Assembly: GCA_030710605.1 (NCBI GenBank)
Contig: CP092882.1
Location: 16,056,062 to 16,120,061 of the forward strand
DNA: 64,000 nt
Direction of reading: 5' to 3'
DNA from: Cordylochernes scorpioides
Taxonomy: Eukaryota > Arthropoda > Arachnida > Pseudoscorpiones > Chernetidae
Shown: positions 21,797 to 31,704 of the stretch, one piece after another
Numbering within the stretch: position 1 is the first letter of the stretch
Layout: every line of letters starts with the position of its first letter
The notes under the pieces: generated by a model
Seen by the model: only the letters and a program-made list of their open reading frames with translations
What the model was told of the DNA's origin: nothing
Database searches by the model: none
Program-made: the position numbers and the translations under genes

Positions 21797-22020
21797 TCCC
21801 TATATATAGTCACGACCATCTTTCCTCATCGGCCTCAGTCACGGATGCGCGCGCATCATCATTATGAGCATTATCATATTATATTATTATTATTATTAAT
21901 ATATATAGTCACGACCGTCTTTCCTCATTCCTCATCGGCCGCCTCTGTGACGGATGCGCGCGCACAGGGAGGTCACGTGCTCGCCGGCAGCCAACGGGCG
22001 CGCGTCGCCGGCATTACGTC
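21797..22020. repeat. Repeats with a GATGCGCGCGCATC palindrome
   Basis: Two units start TATATAGTCACGACCGTC and run into CACGGATGCGCGCG. The first carries the perfect 14-bp palindrome GATGCGCGCGCATC. The second diverges into a GC-rich block with CACGTGCTCGCCGGCAGCC. Further units lie at 23834-23910, 24004-24066 and 25390-25456. The unit is probably the end of an uncharacterised mobile element. Confidence 0.6.
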
Positions 22021-22088
22021 ATATATTATAAACACAAGGTAATAAGGCCAAATAAAAAAATAGTGTGTGATAAGGCACAATTTGAATA

Positions 22089-22443
22089 TCTACTTATATA
22101 ATTGCCTTATTCTGTCTGTGTGAAGTTCACTGTGTGAAGTTCACGGATAGATTTTGGTCAGAATGGATAAAATAAAAAAAGTGTCAAGGGATGGGAATCG
22201 AACCCACGACCTTCCGCTTACCGGGCAGATGCCATGACCACTAGGCTACCCTGGACATATTTTTCCGTTCACATTTTTATTTTTATATTTTCAAGACACA
22301 CACAGTTTGGGGCGGGACGTTTCACAAAAGAGACATCCACGGCGCCAACTTATAATTGTAACGAATAGTATTTTAATTAAAACATTTTAAAAATATATAT
22401 GCACTCGGGTAAAACCCGAACGTTGCCCGGGCCATTCGTCTAG
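22089..22443 (+). mobile_element. Short non-autonomous Helitron with tRNA-Thr-like module
   Basis: It starts TCTACTTATATAATTGCC and ends CCATTCGTCTAG, like the 17033 element, but lacks that element's central region. The tRNA-Thr-like module is followed almost directly by the common 3' region. It is 355 bp, inserted between A and T. Confidence 0.85.
22182..22256 (-). tRNA. tRNA-Thr(GGT)-like sequence inside a Helitron
   Basis: It is the same sequence as 17126-17200 with anticodon GGT and C at base 33. The near-identity of the two modules points to recent spread by the Helitron and not to independent tRNA genes. Confidence 0.6.
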
Positions 22444-22447
22444 TATT

Positions 22448-22655
22448 AAATACTAGGTGGTTATAAAAAAGTTCTTCAAATGAAAAAAAGAAATAGCCAA
22501 AAATACTAATCAAAATGCAGCCAAAAATTTTCCTCAGGTTTATATAAAGCGACAAGCAAAATTTGGTTCCAATTGGTTCAGTAGTTTTTGAGTTTATCGC
22601 GAAACAGACAGACAGACAGAAATTGACTTTTATATATATATAGAGATATAGAGAT
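22448..22655 (-). mobile_element. Helitron-like element, second family
   Basis: On the minus strand the 5' end TCTATATATATAAAAGTC is followed by CTGTCTGTCTGT tandem tetramers and a TACTGAACCAATTGG segment. The other end reads CACCTAG. This TC(TA)n start plus CTGT repeats is common among insect Helitron-like elements. The 355-bp element at 22089 abuts it. The 32-bp minisatellite begins directly outside its 5' end. Confidence 0.5.
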
Positions 22656-23724
22656 TTACTCTTCATTGTTGGCTTTTTATCTTACATTCATTCTTCATTG
22701 TTGGCTTTTTATATTACATTCACTCTTCATTGTTGGCTTTTTATCTTACATTCACTCTGTTGGCTTTTTATATTACATTTACTCTTCATTGTTGGCTTTT
22801 TATCTTACATTCACTCTTCATTGTTGGCTTTTTATATTATATTTACTATTCATTGTTGGCTTTTTATCTTACATTCATTCTTCATTGTTGGCTTTTTATA
22901 TTACATTAACTCTTCATTGTTGGCTTTTTATCTTACATTCACTCTTCAGTGTTGGCTTTTTATCTTACATTCATTCTTCATTGTTGGCTTTTTATATTAC
23001 ATTCACTCTTCATTGTTGGCTTTTTATCTTACATTCATTCTTCATTGTTGGCTTTTTATATCACATTCACTCTTCATTGTTGGCTTTTTATCTTACATTC
23101 ACTCTGTTGGCTTTTTATATTACATTTACTCTTCATTGTTGGCTTTTTATCTTACATTCACTCTTCATTGTTGGCTTTTTATATTATATTTACTCTTCTT
23201 TGTTGGCTTTTTATCTTACATTCACCTTTCATTGTTGGCTTTTTATCTTACATTCATTCTTCATTGTTGGCTTTTTATATTACATTCACTCTTCATTGTT
23301 GGCTTTTTATCTTACATTCACTCTGTTGGCTTCTTATATTACATTTACTCTTCATTGTTGGCTTTTTATCTCACATTCACTCTTCATTGCTGGCTTTTTA
23401 TATTATATTTACTCTTCATTGTTGGCTTTTTATCTTACATTCATTCTTCATTGTTGGCTTTTTATATTATATGTACTCTTCATTGTTGGCTTTTTATCTT
23501 ACATTCATTCTTCATTGTTGGCTTTTTATATTACATTTACTATTCATTGTTGACTTTTTATCTTACATTCACTCTTCATTGTTGGCTTTTTATCTTACGT
23601 TCATTCTTCATTGTTGGCTTTTTATATTACATTCACTCTTCATTGTTGGCTTTTTATCTTACATTCATTCTTCATTGTTGGCTTTTTATATTACATTCAC
23701 TCTTCATTGTTGGCTTTTTATATC
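22655..23724 (+). repeat. 32-bp minisatellite array, arm 1
   Basis: About 33 copies of a 32-bp unit containing TTGTTGGCTTTTTAT. Two variants, TATATTACATT and TATCTTACATT, largely alternate, giving a 64-bp higher-order period. A few units lack 6 bp (CACTCTGTTGG). Because 32 is not a multiple of 3 and the unit lacks stops on this strand, all three frames stay open, which produces long spurious proteins. The reverse-complement array is at 24068-24862. Confidence 0.95.
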
Positions 23725-24067
23725 ATATACGAATGACCCGGGCAACGCCCGGGTTTTACCCGATTAAATGCTTTTATTCAAATACTATTCGTTACAATTA
23801 TAAATTGGCGCCGTGGATGTCATTCTTGTCAACATATATAGTCACGACCGTCATGGGCGGGCGATTCCGGCCGGCCGGCCGGTTCTGTCACGGATGCGCG
23901 CGCATCATCATTATGATCATTATCATTATCCAAATAATTTGGATTATAGATTAGAAGGTAATAAGACCAAATCTACTGATAAGGTACAATTTGGAATATA
24001 AACATATATAGTCACGACCGTCATGGGCCGGCCGGTTCTGTCACGGATGCGCGCGCATCATCATTAG
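23725..24067. other. Centre of the minisatellite palindrome: Helitron end and GC-palindrome repeats
   Basis: The centre holds a Helitron 3' terminus on the minus strand (CGAATGACCCGGGCAACG...). Two of the GTCACGACCGTC...GCGCGCGCATC repeats flank a short block with AAGGTAATAAGACCAAAT, which is also found near 22040. No gene is present. Confidence 0.6.
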
Positions 24068-24862
24068 TATAATATAAAAAGCCAACAATGAAGAATGAAT
24101 GTAAGATAAAAAGCCAACAATGAAGAGTAAATATGATATAAAAAGCCAACAATGAAGATTGAATGTAAGATAAAAAGCCAACAATGAAGAGTGAATGTAA
24201 TATAAAAAGCCAACAATGAAGAATAAATGTAAGATAAAAAGCCAACAATGAAGAATGAATGTAAGATAAAAAGCCAACAATAAAGAGTAAATGTAATATA
24301 AAAAGCCAACAATTTAGAATAAATGTAAGATAAAAAGCCAACAATGAAGAGTAAATATAATATAAAAAGCCAACAATGAAGAATGAATGTAAGATAAAAA
24401 GCCAACAATGAAGAGTAAATATGATATAAAAAGCCAACAATGAAGAATGAATCTAAGATAAAAAGCCAACAATGAAGAGTAAATGTAATATAAAAAGCCA
24501 ACAATGAAGAATAAATGTAAGATAAAAAGCCAACAATGAAGAATAAATATAATATAAAAAGCCAAAAATGAAGAGTGAATGTAAGATAAAAAGACAACAA
24601 TGAAGAGTAAATGTAATATAAAAAGCCAACAGAGTGAATGTAAGATAAAAAGCCAACAATGAATAGTAAATGTAATATAAAAAGCCAACAATGAATAGTA
24701 AATGTAATATGAAAAGCCAACAATGAAGAATGAATGTAAGATAAAAAGCCAACAATGAAGAGTAAATATAATATAAAAAGCTAACAATGAAGAGTGAATG
24801 TAAGATAAAAAGCCAACAATGAAGAGTAAATTTAATAAAAAAAGCCAACAATGAAGAGTAAA
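24068..24862 (-). repeat. 32-bp minisatellite array, arm 2 (inverted)
   Basis: About 25 copies of the same 32-bp unit in reverse orientation (TAAAAAGCCAACAATGAAGA). With arm 1 it forms an imperfect inverted repeat of about 2.2 kb. The outer edge ends GAAGAGTAAATC and is followed at once by a TCTATATATATA Helitron 5' end, mirroring the arrangement at 22640-22660. Confidence 0.95.
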
Positions 24863-24864
24863 TC

Positions 24865-25384
24865 TCTATATATATAAAAATGAATGTTTGTATGTTTGTC
24901 TGTTTGTATGTTTGTTTGTATGTCCGGTATACAAATTCGCAGTAGTTCACTAATTCAAACCAAAATGTCCATACATAGGTAAAAAAAATACGGGGAAGAC
25001 GATAGGCTATTTTAAAAAATATATAAATCATTTATTAAAACTATATATTTTTAGTCAGAAAATGATGATGACGATATTGCTGTATCATGTTTGATTATCA
25101 GATACAAAATTATATCGGGAAAAATTCCAAAAAGCAGAGACCACGGGTGAAACCAGTTCATTATTTTGTACGCAGGAACAAAATTCTAACAGAAAAACAT
25201 TCATTCGAGCAGAAAACTAGAGCCAGATCATCTTTTTATAAAAATATCGCTTCTCAGACACAAAGTTTGCACCGGGAGGTTTCACAAGTGTGATATCCAC
25301 GGCGCCAATTTATAATTGTAACGAATAGTATTTGAATAAAAACATTTAATCGGGTAAAACCCGGGCGTTGCCCGGGTCATTCGT
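24865..25384 (+). mobile_element. Helitron-like element with TC(TA)n start
   Basis: The start is TCTATATATATAAAAATG followed by TGTTTGTATGTTTGTC repeats. The end has the CCCGGGCGTTGCCCGGG hairpin and TCATTCGT. About 520 bp and non-coding. Its 5' region is shared with 29156-29631 and its 3' region with the tRNA-bearing family, so it is chimeric. CTAG is missing at this 3' end. Confidence 0.65.
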
Positions 25385-25711
25385 CATTAATATATAGTCA
25401 CGACCGTCTTTCCTCAATTCCTCATCGCTGTCACGGATGCGCGCGCATCATCATTATGATCATTATCTTCTATAGAAGCTTCTATCTTTATAATTATGTA
25501 TATTTACAAAAAGTCAATTCGCTCGCGCCTCTAGCGGTGAAAATGAGGGGTAATACCAGCTGACCTAATGTACATGTAAAGTTTGGAGCGGGACGTTTCA
25601 CAAGAGTGACATCCACGGTTCCAATTTATAATTGTAACAAATAGTATTTGAATAAAAACATTCAATCGGGTAAAACACGGGCGTTGCCAGGGTCATTCGT
25701 CTATATTATAC
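25385..25711. other. Helitron fragments and a GC-palindrome repeat
   Basis: It contains one GTCACGACCGTC...GCGCGCGCATC unit (25390-25456). A Helitron 3' portion at about 25575-25702 ends CATTCGTCTAT with a decayed hairpin (CACGGGCGTTGCCAGGG). Confidence 0.6.
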
Positions 25712-26268
25712 AAGAATGACATCCACGGCGCCAATTTATAATTGTAACGAATAGTATTTGAATAAAAGCATTTAATCGGGTAAAACCCGGGCGTTGCCCG
25801 GGTCATTCGTATATAATAATTGTATAAACGAATGCAAGACAAAATCACCGCAAATGTTTCTTTTTTTTAAGGCAATTTCTTTTTAAGGTAATTATCGTTA
25901 TTTATCGTTAATTTTTGTTTCGATTTTATTGAAAAAAAACGATATGGTGCCTTTAAAAAATGATCTTTATTACTATGCAGTTTTCTATTTAGTCAATATA
26001 CCTAAGTTCATGTTGCAAATGTAATTATCTCTATCGATTTAGTAGGTGAAATGCAAAAAAAAAAAATCGACATGATGAAATCTTTATGAAAATTCATATT
26101 TTTATTTTTATATTTTCAAGACACACACAGTTTGGGGCGGGACGTTTCACAAGAGAGATATCCACGGCGCCAATTTATAATTGTAACAAATAGTATTTGA
26201 ATTAAAACGTTTTTAAAATATATACGCACTCGGGTAAAACCCGGGCGTTGCCCGGGCCATTCGTCTAG
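25712..26268 (+). mobile_element. Helitron 3' composite (two tandem 3' ends)
   Basis: The first 3' end is complete to GGGTCATTCGT near 25804. The second unit continues directly with ATATAATAATTGTATAAACG and ends CCATTCGTCTAG at 26265-26268. This is the same fusion junction as in the 19895-20727 element, in opposite orientation, so the composite itself was mobilised. Confidence 0.75.
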
Positions 26269-26313
26269 TATAATATATAAATGAGTTTTAAAAATTGTAA
26301 AAAAAAAAAAAAA

Positions 26314-26384
26314 TGCATCGGCCGGGAATCGAACCCGGGCCGCCCGCGTGGCAGGCGAGCATTCTACCACTGAACCACCGATGG
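26314..26384 (-). tRNA. tRNA-Gly(GCC)-like gene inside a Helitron
   Basis: 71 nt with loop CTGCCAC (anticodon GCC), intact D and T arms and B box GGTTCGATTCC. Only the first acceptor base differs from a normal tRNA-Gly (C for G). It is the best preserved of the three copies. Confidence 0.78.
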
Positions 26385-26603
26385 TTATGAAAAATCCCAT
26401 CCGTGAGCTTCAGACAAACAAACAAACAGACAGAATAAGGCAAATATATAAGTAGATACGAATGACCCGGGCAACGCCCGGGTTTTACCCGATTAAATGC
26501 TTTTATTCAAATACTATTCGTTACAATTATAAATTGGCGCCGTGGATGTCATTCTTGTATAATATATAAATGAGTTTTAAAAATTGTAAAAAAAAAAAAA
26601 AAA

Positions 26604-26674
26604 TGCATCGGCCTGGAATCGAACCCGGTCCGCCCGCGTGGCAGGCGAGCATTCTACCACTGAACCACCGATGG
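26604..26674 (-). tRNA. tRNA-Gly(GCC)-like sequence, T arm mutated
   Basis: It is the same module as 26314-26384, but the T stem carries changes on both sides (GGACCGG and CCAGGCC). It is a decaying copy, so this Helitron unit is older or relaxed. Confidence 0.7.
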
Positions 26675-26747
26675 TTATGAAAAATCCCATCCGTGAGCTT
26701 CAGACAAACAGACAAACAGACAGAATAAGGCAAATATATAAGTAGAT

Positions 26748-27204
26748 AGCGCACTCATGCGTCAATGTATCATAAATTCCAGAGGTATTTCATATAATTG
26801 AAATACTTATCAATTTTGAGAATTATAATCTCTTGTTCTTTATTATTTGACAAATAGAGTTTCGCAAATAATTTTCTATTTGAACCAATATTTCGACATA
26901 GATGCCATCCATTTATCTAATGGTGGTATTGTGACTATAACTAAGTAATCAAAAAGGGTTATTCGAAATTATTATGATGCCTTGGATGACCCTATTGTTT
27001 TGTCATTTAGAAACACTTAAAATATTGGGACTGACTGGCTTAAAACCAAGATGCATGTCAATTCTAAAATGTTATATTTATTTCGATGGCTACCAAGATC
27101 GATTGACTTTTTAAAAATAAAAATATAATTAATAAAGAAAACCACAAGATATGTTATGAAATACTTTTAAAACGTTTTATTTAAGAGGTTTTGAAATTTA
27201 TTAT
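26748..27204. other. 3' flank of gene B
   Basis: AT-rich sequence downstream of the gene B stop codon. AATAAA-like signals exist on the minus strand but are uninformative at this base composition. No other feature seen. Confidence 0.4.
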
Positions 27205-27392
27205 CTAGAGATGTATGGTATCTTGGTTTAATGAGTTGCGAAACTGCAGTCGTTCTCTGCTGAGCTGATACCAGGTCAGTATCTGGGGTTGACGGCGGGC
27301 CATGTGTAGCGCCATGAGCAGCAATGTGGCTCCGAGGGCCACTCCCAGTATGGCCACTAGCGTGGTCAACCCGTTGGATGAAGCCTCCTGGC
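27205..27392 (-). CDS. Gene B last exon: transmembrane segment and cytoplasmic tail
   Basis: Acceptor TTCCAG, then a short stalk (QEASSNG). A hydrophobic helix LTTLVAILGVALGATLLLMA follows, then a basic stop-transfer (HMARRQ) and a tail ending in NQDTIHL before TAG at 27205-27207. Two bases complete the Gly codon begun in the previous exon. The tail contains a YQLS sequence, close to a YxxPhi endocytic sorting signal except that the last position is Ser. A type I membrane receptor is inferred. Confidence 0.9.
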
Positions 27393-28178
27393 CTGGAACA
27401 TTAGAAAATATAGTTAAAATGATACTTTACAAATCATAGAATGAGTGTTTTTTTTACACATGCAGTTTTATTAAGAGACAACTGATCTTATATATATTCA
27501 TCGCAGTAAGGAAGCTCAAATGGAGATCCAATACTCTAGGCAGCACAGAACCCAACAACAGCCTCCAGGTCTGACGCATGTCCAGTGGCCACAGATTCGA
27601 CCATGTCAATATTAGCCTATCACTTAAAAGACGAGTGTGGAATCAGCCGCGTTCTGGAATAAGTGCTATTGTTTTCAATTTTTATAGCTATGTTGCCTTA
27701 ATTGTTCTATAGAGATAATTAAAATGTTGTTTAGAGTTTATGTTTTCCTATGTGTAGATATATTGTTAATAATTAGGATGCTGCTAGTGCTGTGAGGACT
27801 GTGATTTTGGCCAAGATTTATACATTTTTTGTTTTCTGTGTGTGTGAGAAGTTATATATGGCTCTGCAGACTGTCTGTAGTGTTGTCCTGAATAAATGTG
27901 ATTCACAGAAATTTATTGAATTTAAAATAACTAATTACAACCATGATGTGAAAAAAAGGTGCATACATATGTTAATATTTTGGGAGAGGAAATACAAAAA
28001 AAAAATCAAAATAATTATTATTTTAAATGTCAAGAAAGGCTAAAAGAATTGAATTTGAACAAACCATTCATGTTTGTCAGATATTCTTTCGAATCTAGAT
28101 CATTATTTCCAGGTACTGTACAAACAACAATTTATCCATGAGTACTGAGAATTATAGAAAGAGGAAGTCAATACAGAC
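27393..28178. other. Gene B intron, no further feature
   Basis: The intron holds AT-rich sequence with a GC-richer patch at 27520-27660 that I could not assign. Confidence 0.4.
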
Positions 28179-28391
28179 CTTTTTCTACTACACATAGGGC
28201 GAATCGATATGAATCACATTGGATGTCATTCCAGTGTCCGGAATCAGCCAGCATCTCCGCACAGCGGTCCCCAGAATGATGTTCATCAGTCCAGTTTACA
28301 TAGTCCAAAGGTGATCCATCACTCCATTCGTATCCTGGAACATAGGTCCATACAGAATATCTATCCATGTTACTGATTGCACCAAGTAATC
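28179..28391 (-). CDS. Gene B exon: C-terminal half of CTLD7
   Basis: The 213-bp exon encodes WSDGSPLDYVNW, then CAEML and GHWNDIQC, ending with FALCVVEKG. This is the long-loop and second-disulphide half of a CTLD. The WND motif, which contributes to Ca2+ site 2, is intact. The upstream partner motif is SPLD and not EPN or QPD, so classical sugar binding is not predicted. Phases 2 in and 1 out match both neighbours. Confidence 0.92.
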
Positions 28392-29154
28392 CTTGCATTT
28401 TCATGATTTGATTGAATATATTTACATCATTCTATTTTGGTATTTTCAAGCATATCCTATTGGCACATAAATAATTGAAGTCCAATCCCTCCTCTACATG
28501 GCGTGGGGGAGAAGCAGCACAAAAAAGGGACTGCCCTGAAGGGCGAAGTACGGTATCTTGAACCCAGAGTCGCTATGGTAACCGTGAACAGAGAACTCTG
28601 AAATGTGGCTGAATAACGGGGCATTGACCCTCCTCTTCATCCATGGAGAATAGACAAGGCATCACCACTATATGAATAATTAATTAGTTGAAGTGAGTGC
28701 ACCAAATAATTCTTAACTTTTCATAATTTGATTGAATATGTGAACATCATTATCAATATATCCTATATATATATTGACACAATATTCATTAATTAATTAA
28801 AATAAATTTTAACTCTACGAAATTATATTTTTCTAGTTGTTCTCTTCATTAATATAAAAAAAACTGGTTTCAATTAGATTCTAAGAAGACAACATCAATA
28901 TAATTTATTCCCTATATATTTTTTGGTTATAGTGATATGAAAATGTTGGCTAATTAGTTTCCTTCATTGTTTTTCGCAACACTTCTCTCTATAAAAACCT
29001 CTCATGCATTATTTCATGACAGCCTTTAAAATATGTATTTTAGTAATTTGAGTATTTTAACGAATGCTATTTAATATTTTTTGCCATTTGTTGGAGTTAG
29101 ATTATAATTTAAAAAATTAAAAATTATTTTAGCATAATGGAATCATACTATGAT
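28392..29154. other. Gene B intron with an unassigned GC-richer block
   Basis: The block 28490-28660 is GC-richer than its flanks (for example GGGACTGCCCTGAAGGGCG) and may be a mobile-element fragment. The remainder is AT-rich. No exon fits. Confidence 0.35.
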
Positions 29155-29155
29155 A

Positions 29156-29631
29156 TATATATATATAAAAATGAATGTTTGTATGTTTGTTGGTCTGTTG
29201 GTCTGTCTGTTTGTATGAACGGTATAAAATTCGCAGTAGTTCACTAATTCAAACCAAAATTTCCATACATAGGTAAAAAATAACGGGGATGACGATAGGC
29301 TATTTTAAAAAATATATAAATCAATTATTAAAACTATATATTCAAATTATTCTAAATAGCTCACGAGCAGCGTCCTCTAGAACGCGGTGGATCTGATGGC
29401 GGGGCGCGCCCATTGGCTGCCTGCGAGCACGTGGCTTCCCTGTGCGCGTGCATGCGCCGGGAAGCCACTTTCTCGCCGGCAGCCGACGGGAGCAGTCATT
29501 TGCTCGCCGGGAGTCAACGGGCGCAGACATTTACTCGCTGGCAGCCAATGGGCACATGTTTAATGTGTTTGAATAATACATTTAATCATGTAAACCCGGG
29601 CGTTGCCCGGGTCTCTCTCTCATTCGTCTAG
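29156..29631 (+). mobile_element. Helitron-like element ending next to a gene B splice donor
   Basis: The start has (TA)n AAAATGAATGTTTG repeats, as at 24865. The 3' end has the CCCGGGCGTTGCCCGGG hairpin and CATTCGTCTAG (CTAG 29628-29631). Inside, near 29395-29570, is a GC-rich block with four degenerate repeats around TCGCCGGCAGCC. Its 3' terminus lies 23 bp from the exon edge at 29655. Confidence 0.75.
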
Positions 29632-29654
29632 TTGAAAATAAATAAACAACTCAC

Positions 29655-29759
29655 CATCCACAGTTTGGTGCAATCCAATCCACACAGATTCTGACTTGTT
29701 AAGATGTAAAAAAATGATTTCATTTTCTGCAGCATTGTGAATACTAACTTGATTGCCTC
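29655..29759 (-). CDS. Gene B exon: middle of CTLD7
   Basis: 105 bp, acceptor GTGCAG and donor GTGAGT. It encodes GNQVSIHNAAENEIIFLHL and then VWIGLHQTVDG. WIGL is the hallmark of the CTLD core strand. Phase 2 in and 1 out fit the exons at 31074 and 28179. Confidence 0.92.
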
Positions 29760-29957
29760 CTGCACAACACATTAAACTTGTATTTGTTAATTTTATCAGT
29801 GAAATTATAAATAGTATCATAATTATACCTGTTGAAGGGCTGTTATGCCCAAAGGCTAGTATTATATGTGATAAAAAAATAAACTTTCCCTCAGAGAATA
29901 ATATTTTTATGATATTTGTATAGTGCCTATTGTTTATATTATGTTTAATTTTTTATA

Positions 29958-30125
29958 TACAGTACAACCTCCTTTTAAAATACACCTAATTGCAGAGCTA
30001 ATTGTTCTTTATGAGAGGTGTCCTTTTACCAGAGAGTTGCTAAATTGTAAAATAGTAATTTTGCAATTAAAAACTGTCCTTTGAAAAGAGGTGTCCACTA
30101 ATGGAGTGTCCGCTATAGATATTAG
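29958..30125. mobile_element. pogo/Tigger-like MITE
   Basis: It starts TACAGTACAACCTCC and contains the internal GAGGTGTCC and AACTGTCCTTTG blocks shared with the 15377 copy. The right end is decayed. Confidence 0.55.
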
Positions 30126-31073
30126 TATAACATTACAATGGTATATCGTGACTTGTTCTCTCTCTTGTAATGATTCCCAATTATAATATTTGAGAATTTT
30201 TTTTTTCAATTTGGATGTCTTCAAATTTCAATCATTTGGAGTTTATTAGGGTGTTTTTTTTTTTAATATTCAAATAATGACACATTTACGTTTATGTTCT
30301 CACTCCAACTGTCGTTGCTTAATTTATGTCCACTCTGAAGGAAATTTTCTATTCGAGCTAGAGAGAATATTAATATTAATATTCTATGAACAGATTAATA
30401 AATCTGAATATTTATATTTTGATACTCTGTATAGATATTGCTGTTTACATTATTGCTTCACTTTTACTTTATAAATAACAGTTTGTTATTGTGCTTTGAA
30501 TACATTTCTGTGTCATCCTGAAGTTTGTGTTACCTCATTGTCTATGTGACAATATAATAACAGTCTTGAATATCGCTTAAATAATTTATTTTATTATATA
30601 TTTATATATACACAATATCGAATTAGTGTATTGTCATAGCAAAAATGTACCTGTCCCATAAATGTCTATAATACCTCGGCAAGAGGGTTGTGTACCTGAA
30701 TACCTAAATATTGCGGTTAATGTTTATAAATTTCCCGCCTTGAGCGCGCGCCATCTATCGGAGCTTAGTTTCACAAAACCTGCCGAGCTGCCAATGTATT
30801 ACAGGCTATATTTATTTTTGGCTATGACAATATATTTTCAAGATTCATTTCTAAAACTAAAATATAGTTGAAAAAAGTACAAATTCGTTATTCTACTGGA
30901 ATAAGGTGCAAATATTATGAAAAAGAAAAGGTTGCACATAAATGAGATGCCTTTTTTATTCTTGCCAGCTTTACCAGAGCTGAGTCATTCTCACTGAAAC
31001 TACTCATCGCTATCGTAGAAGTTACCTCAAGATCAACTTTATCAGAGCTACCAATATTTCAAAATTCACTCAC
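30126..31073. other. Gene B intron, AT-rich
   Basis: A GAGATGCCTTTTTTATTC string near 30946 matches the 3' end of the hammerhead-bearing family and may be a fragment of it. Nothing else is recognised. Confidence 0.35.
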
Positions 31074-31253
31074 CCAAATTCAAGCAACGGTACAAGGCTG
31101 CTATCCCTACTTGACGTTCAAGAATTAACATAAAACAATGATCCAGCCCCCAATCTTCCCATTCCCTGTCTTTTTCTTGTGATGATGGACAGAAAAGATT
31201 TTCAGGTGACGATGATATGTATTGCTTCTTCTTCATAGTTCCATTTATGGTAT
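31074..31253 (-). CDS. Gene B exon: linker and start of CTLD7
   Basis: 180 bp, acceptor GTTGCAG and donor GTGAGT. A polar linker is followed by FCPSS, WEDWGLDHCF and AALYRCLNLG, the N-terminal part of a CTLD with its first cysteines. In phase with 31705-32109 (upstream) and 29655-29759 (downstream). Confidence 0.88.
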
Positions 31254-31704
31254 CTGCAACATTCAATTTTCTTTTAGACCATCAAACTATCCTGCATTAA
31301 TATATGAATATAGAAATGCTATTGTTTGAATATATTTAGTCAATCATCAACTTGAATGATCAATACTGACTGTTTTAATGAAAATACCTTATGTGAAATC
31401 GCACCAAAAATTATAAATAGTTAGAACTGCTCAAATCGGCTTGAAACATTCAAATCAAATAAAGAAAAACATAATGTATTGTTTAATTTCTATATCTTTT
31501 CTAACAAAACCATCTATAATTTAGTTCAACGAAAATTTATATTTTATATATGTAAATTTCTGGAATATCTTATTATATATATAGTAAGAGATATAGTAAT
31601 ATATTAATTCAGAGATTTAGAAAAATATTTGTGAATATAAAAAAGTGTATTTGTTGGGAATATACTGTTTTTAGGAAAAATAATTTTAAATTTCATGTGC
31701 TTAC

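Larger units (their letters stand above)
26269..26747 (-). mobile_element. Two tandem tRNA-Gly Helitron units
   Basis: On the minus strand one unit starts TCTACTTATATATTTGCC at 26747, carries tRNA-Gly and ends GGGTCATTCGT at 26458. The next unit starts immediately with TCTACTTATATATTTGCC. Its own 3' part is missing where it abuts the CTAG end of the 25712 element. Exact head-to-tail joining is typical of rolling-circle transposition. Confidence 0.75.

Noticed and set aside
22666..23954. Long plus-strand ORFs (up to 418 codons) rich in Leu, Phe and Trp
   Set aside because: They arise because the 32-bp minisatellite has no stop on that strand; all three frames are open and the repeat shifts frame each unit. 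Same for the minus-strand ORFs at 24021-24787.
22655..24862. Regular short repeats as a possible CRISPR array
   Set aside because: Units are directly tandem with no unique spacers, and the DNA is animal.
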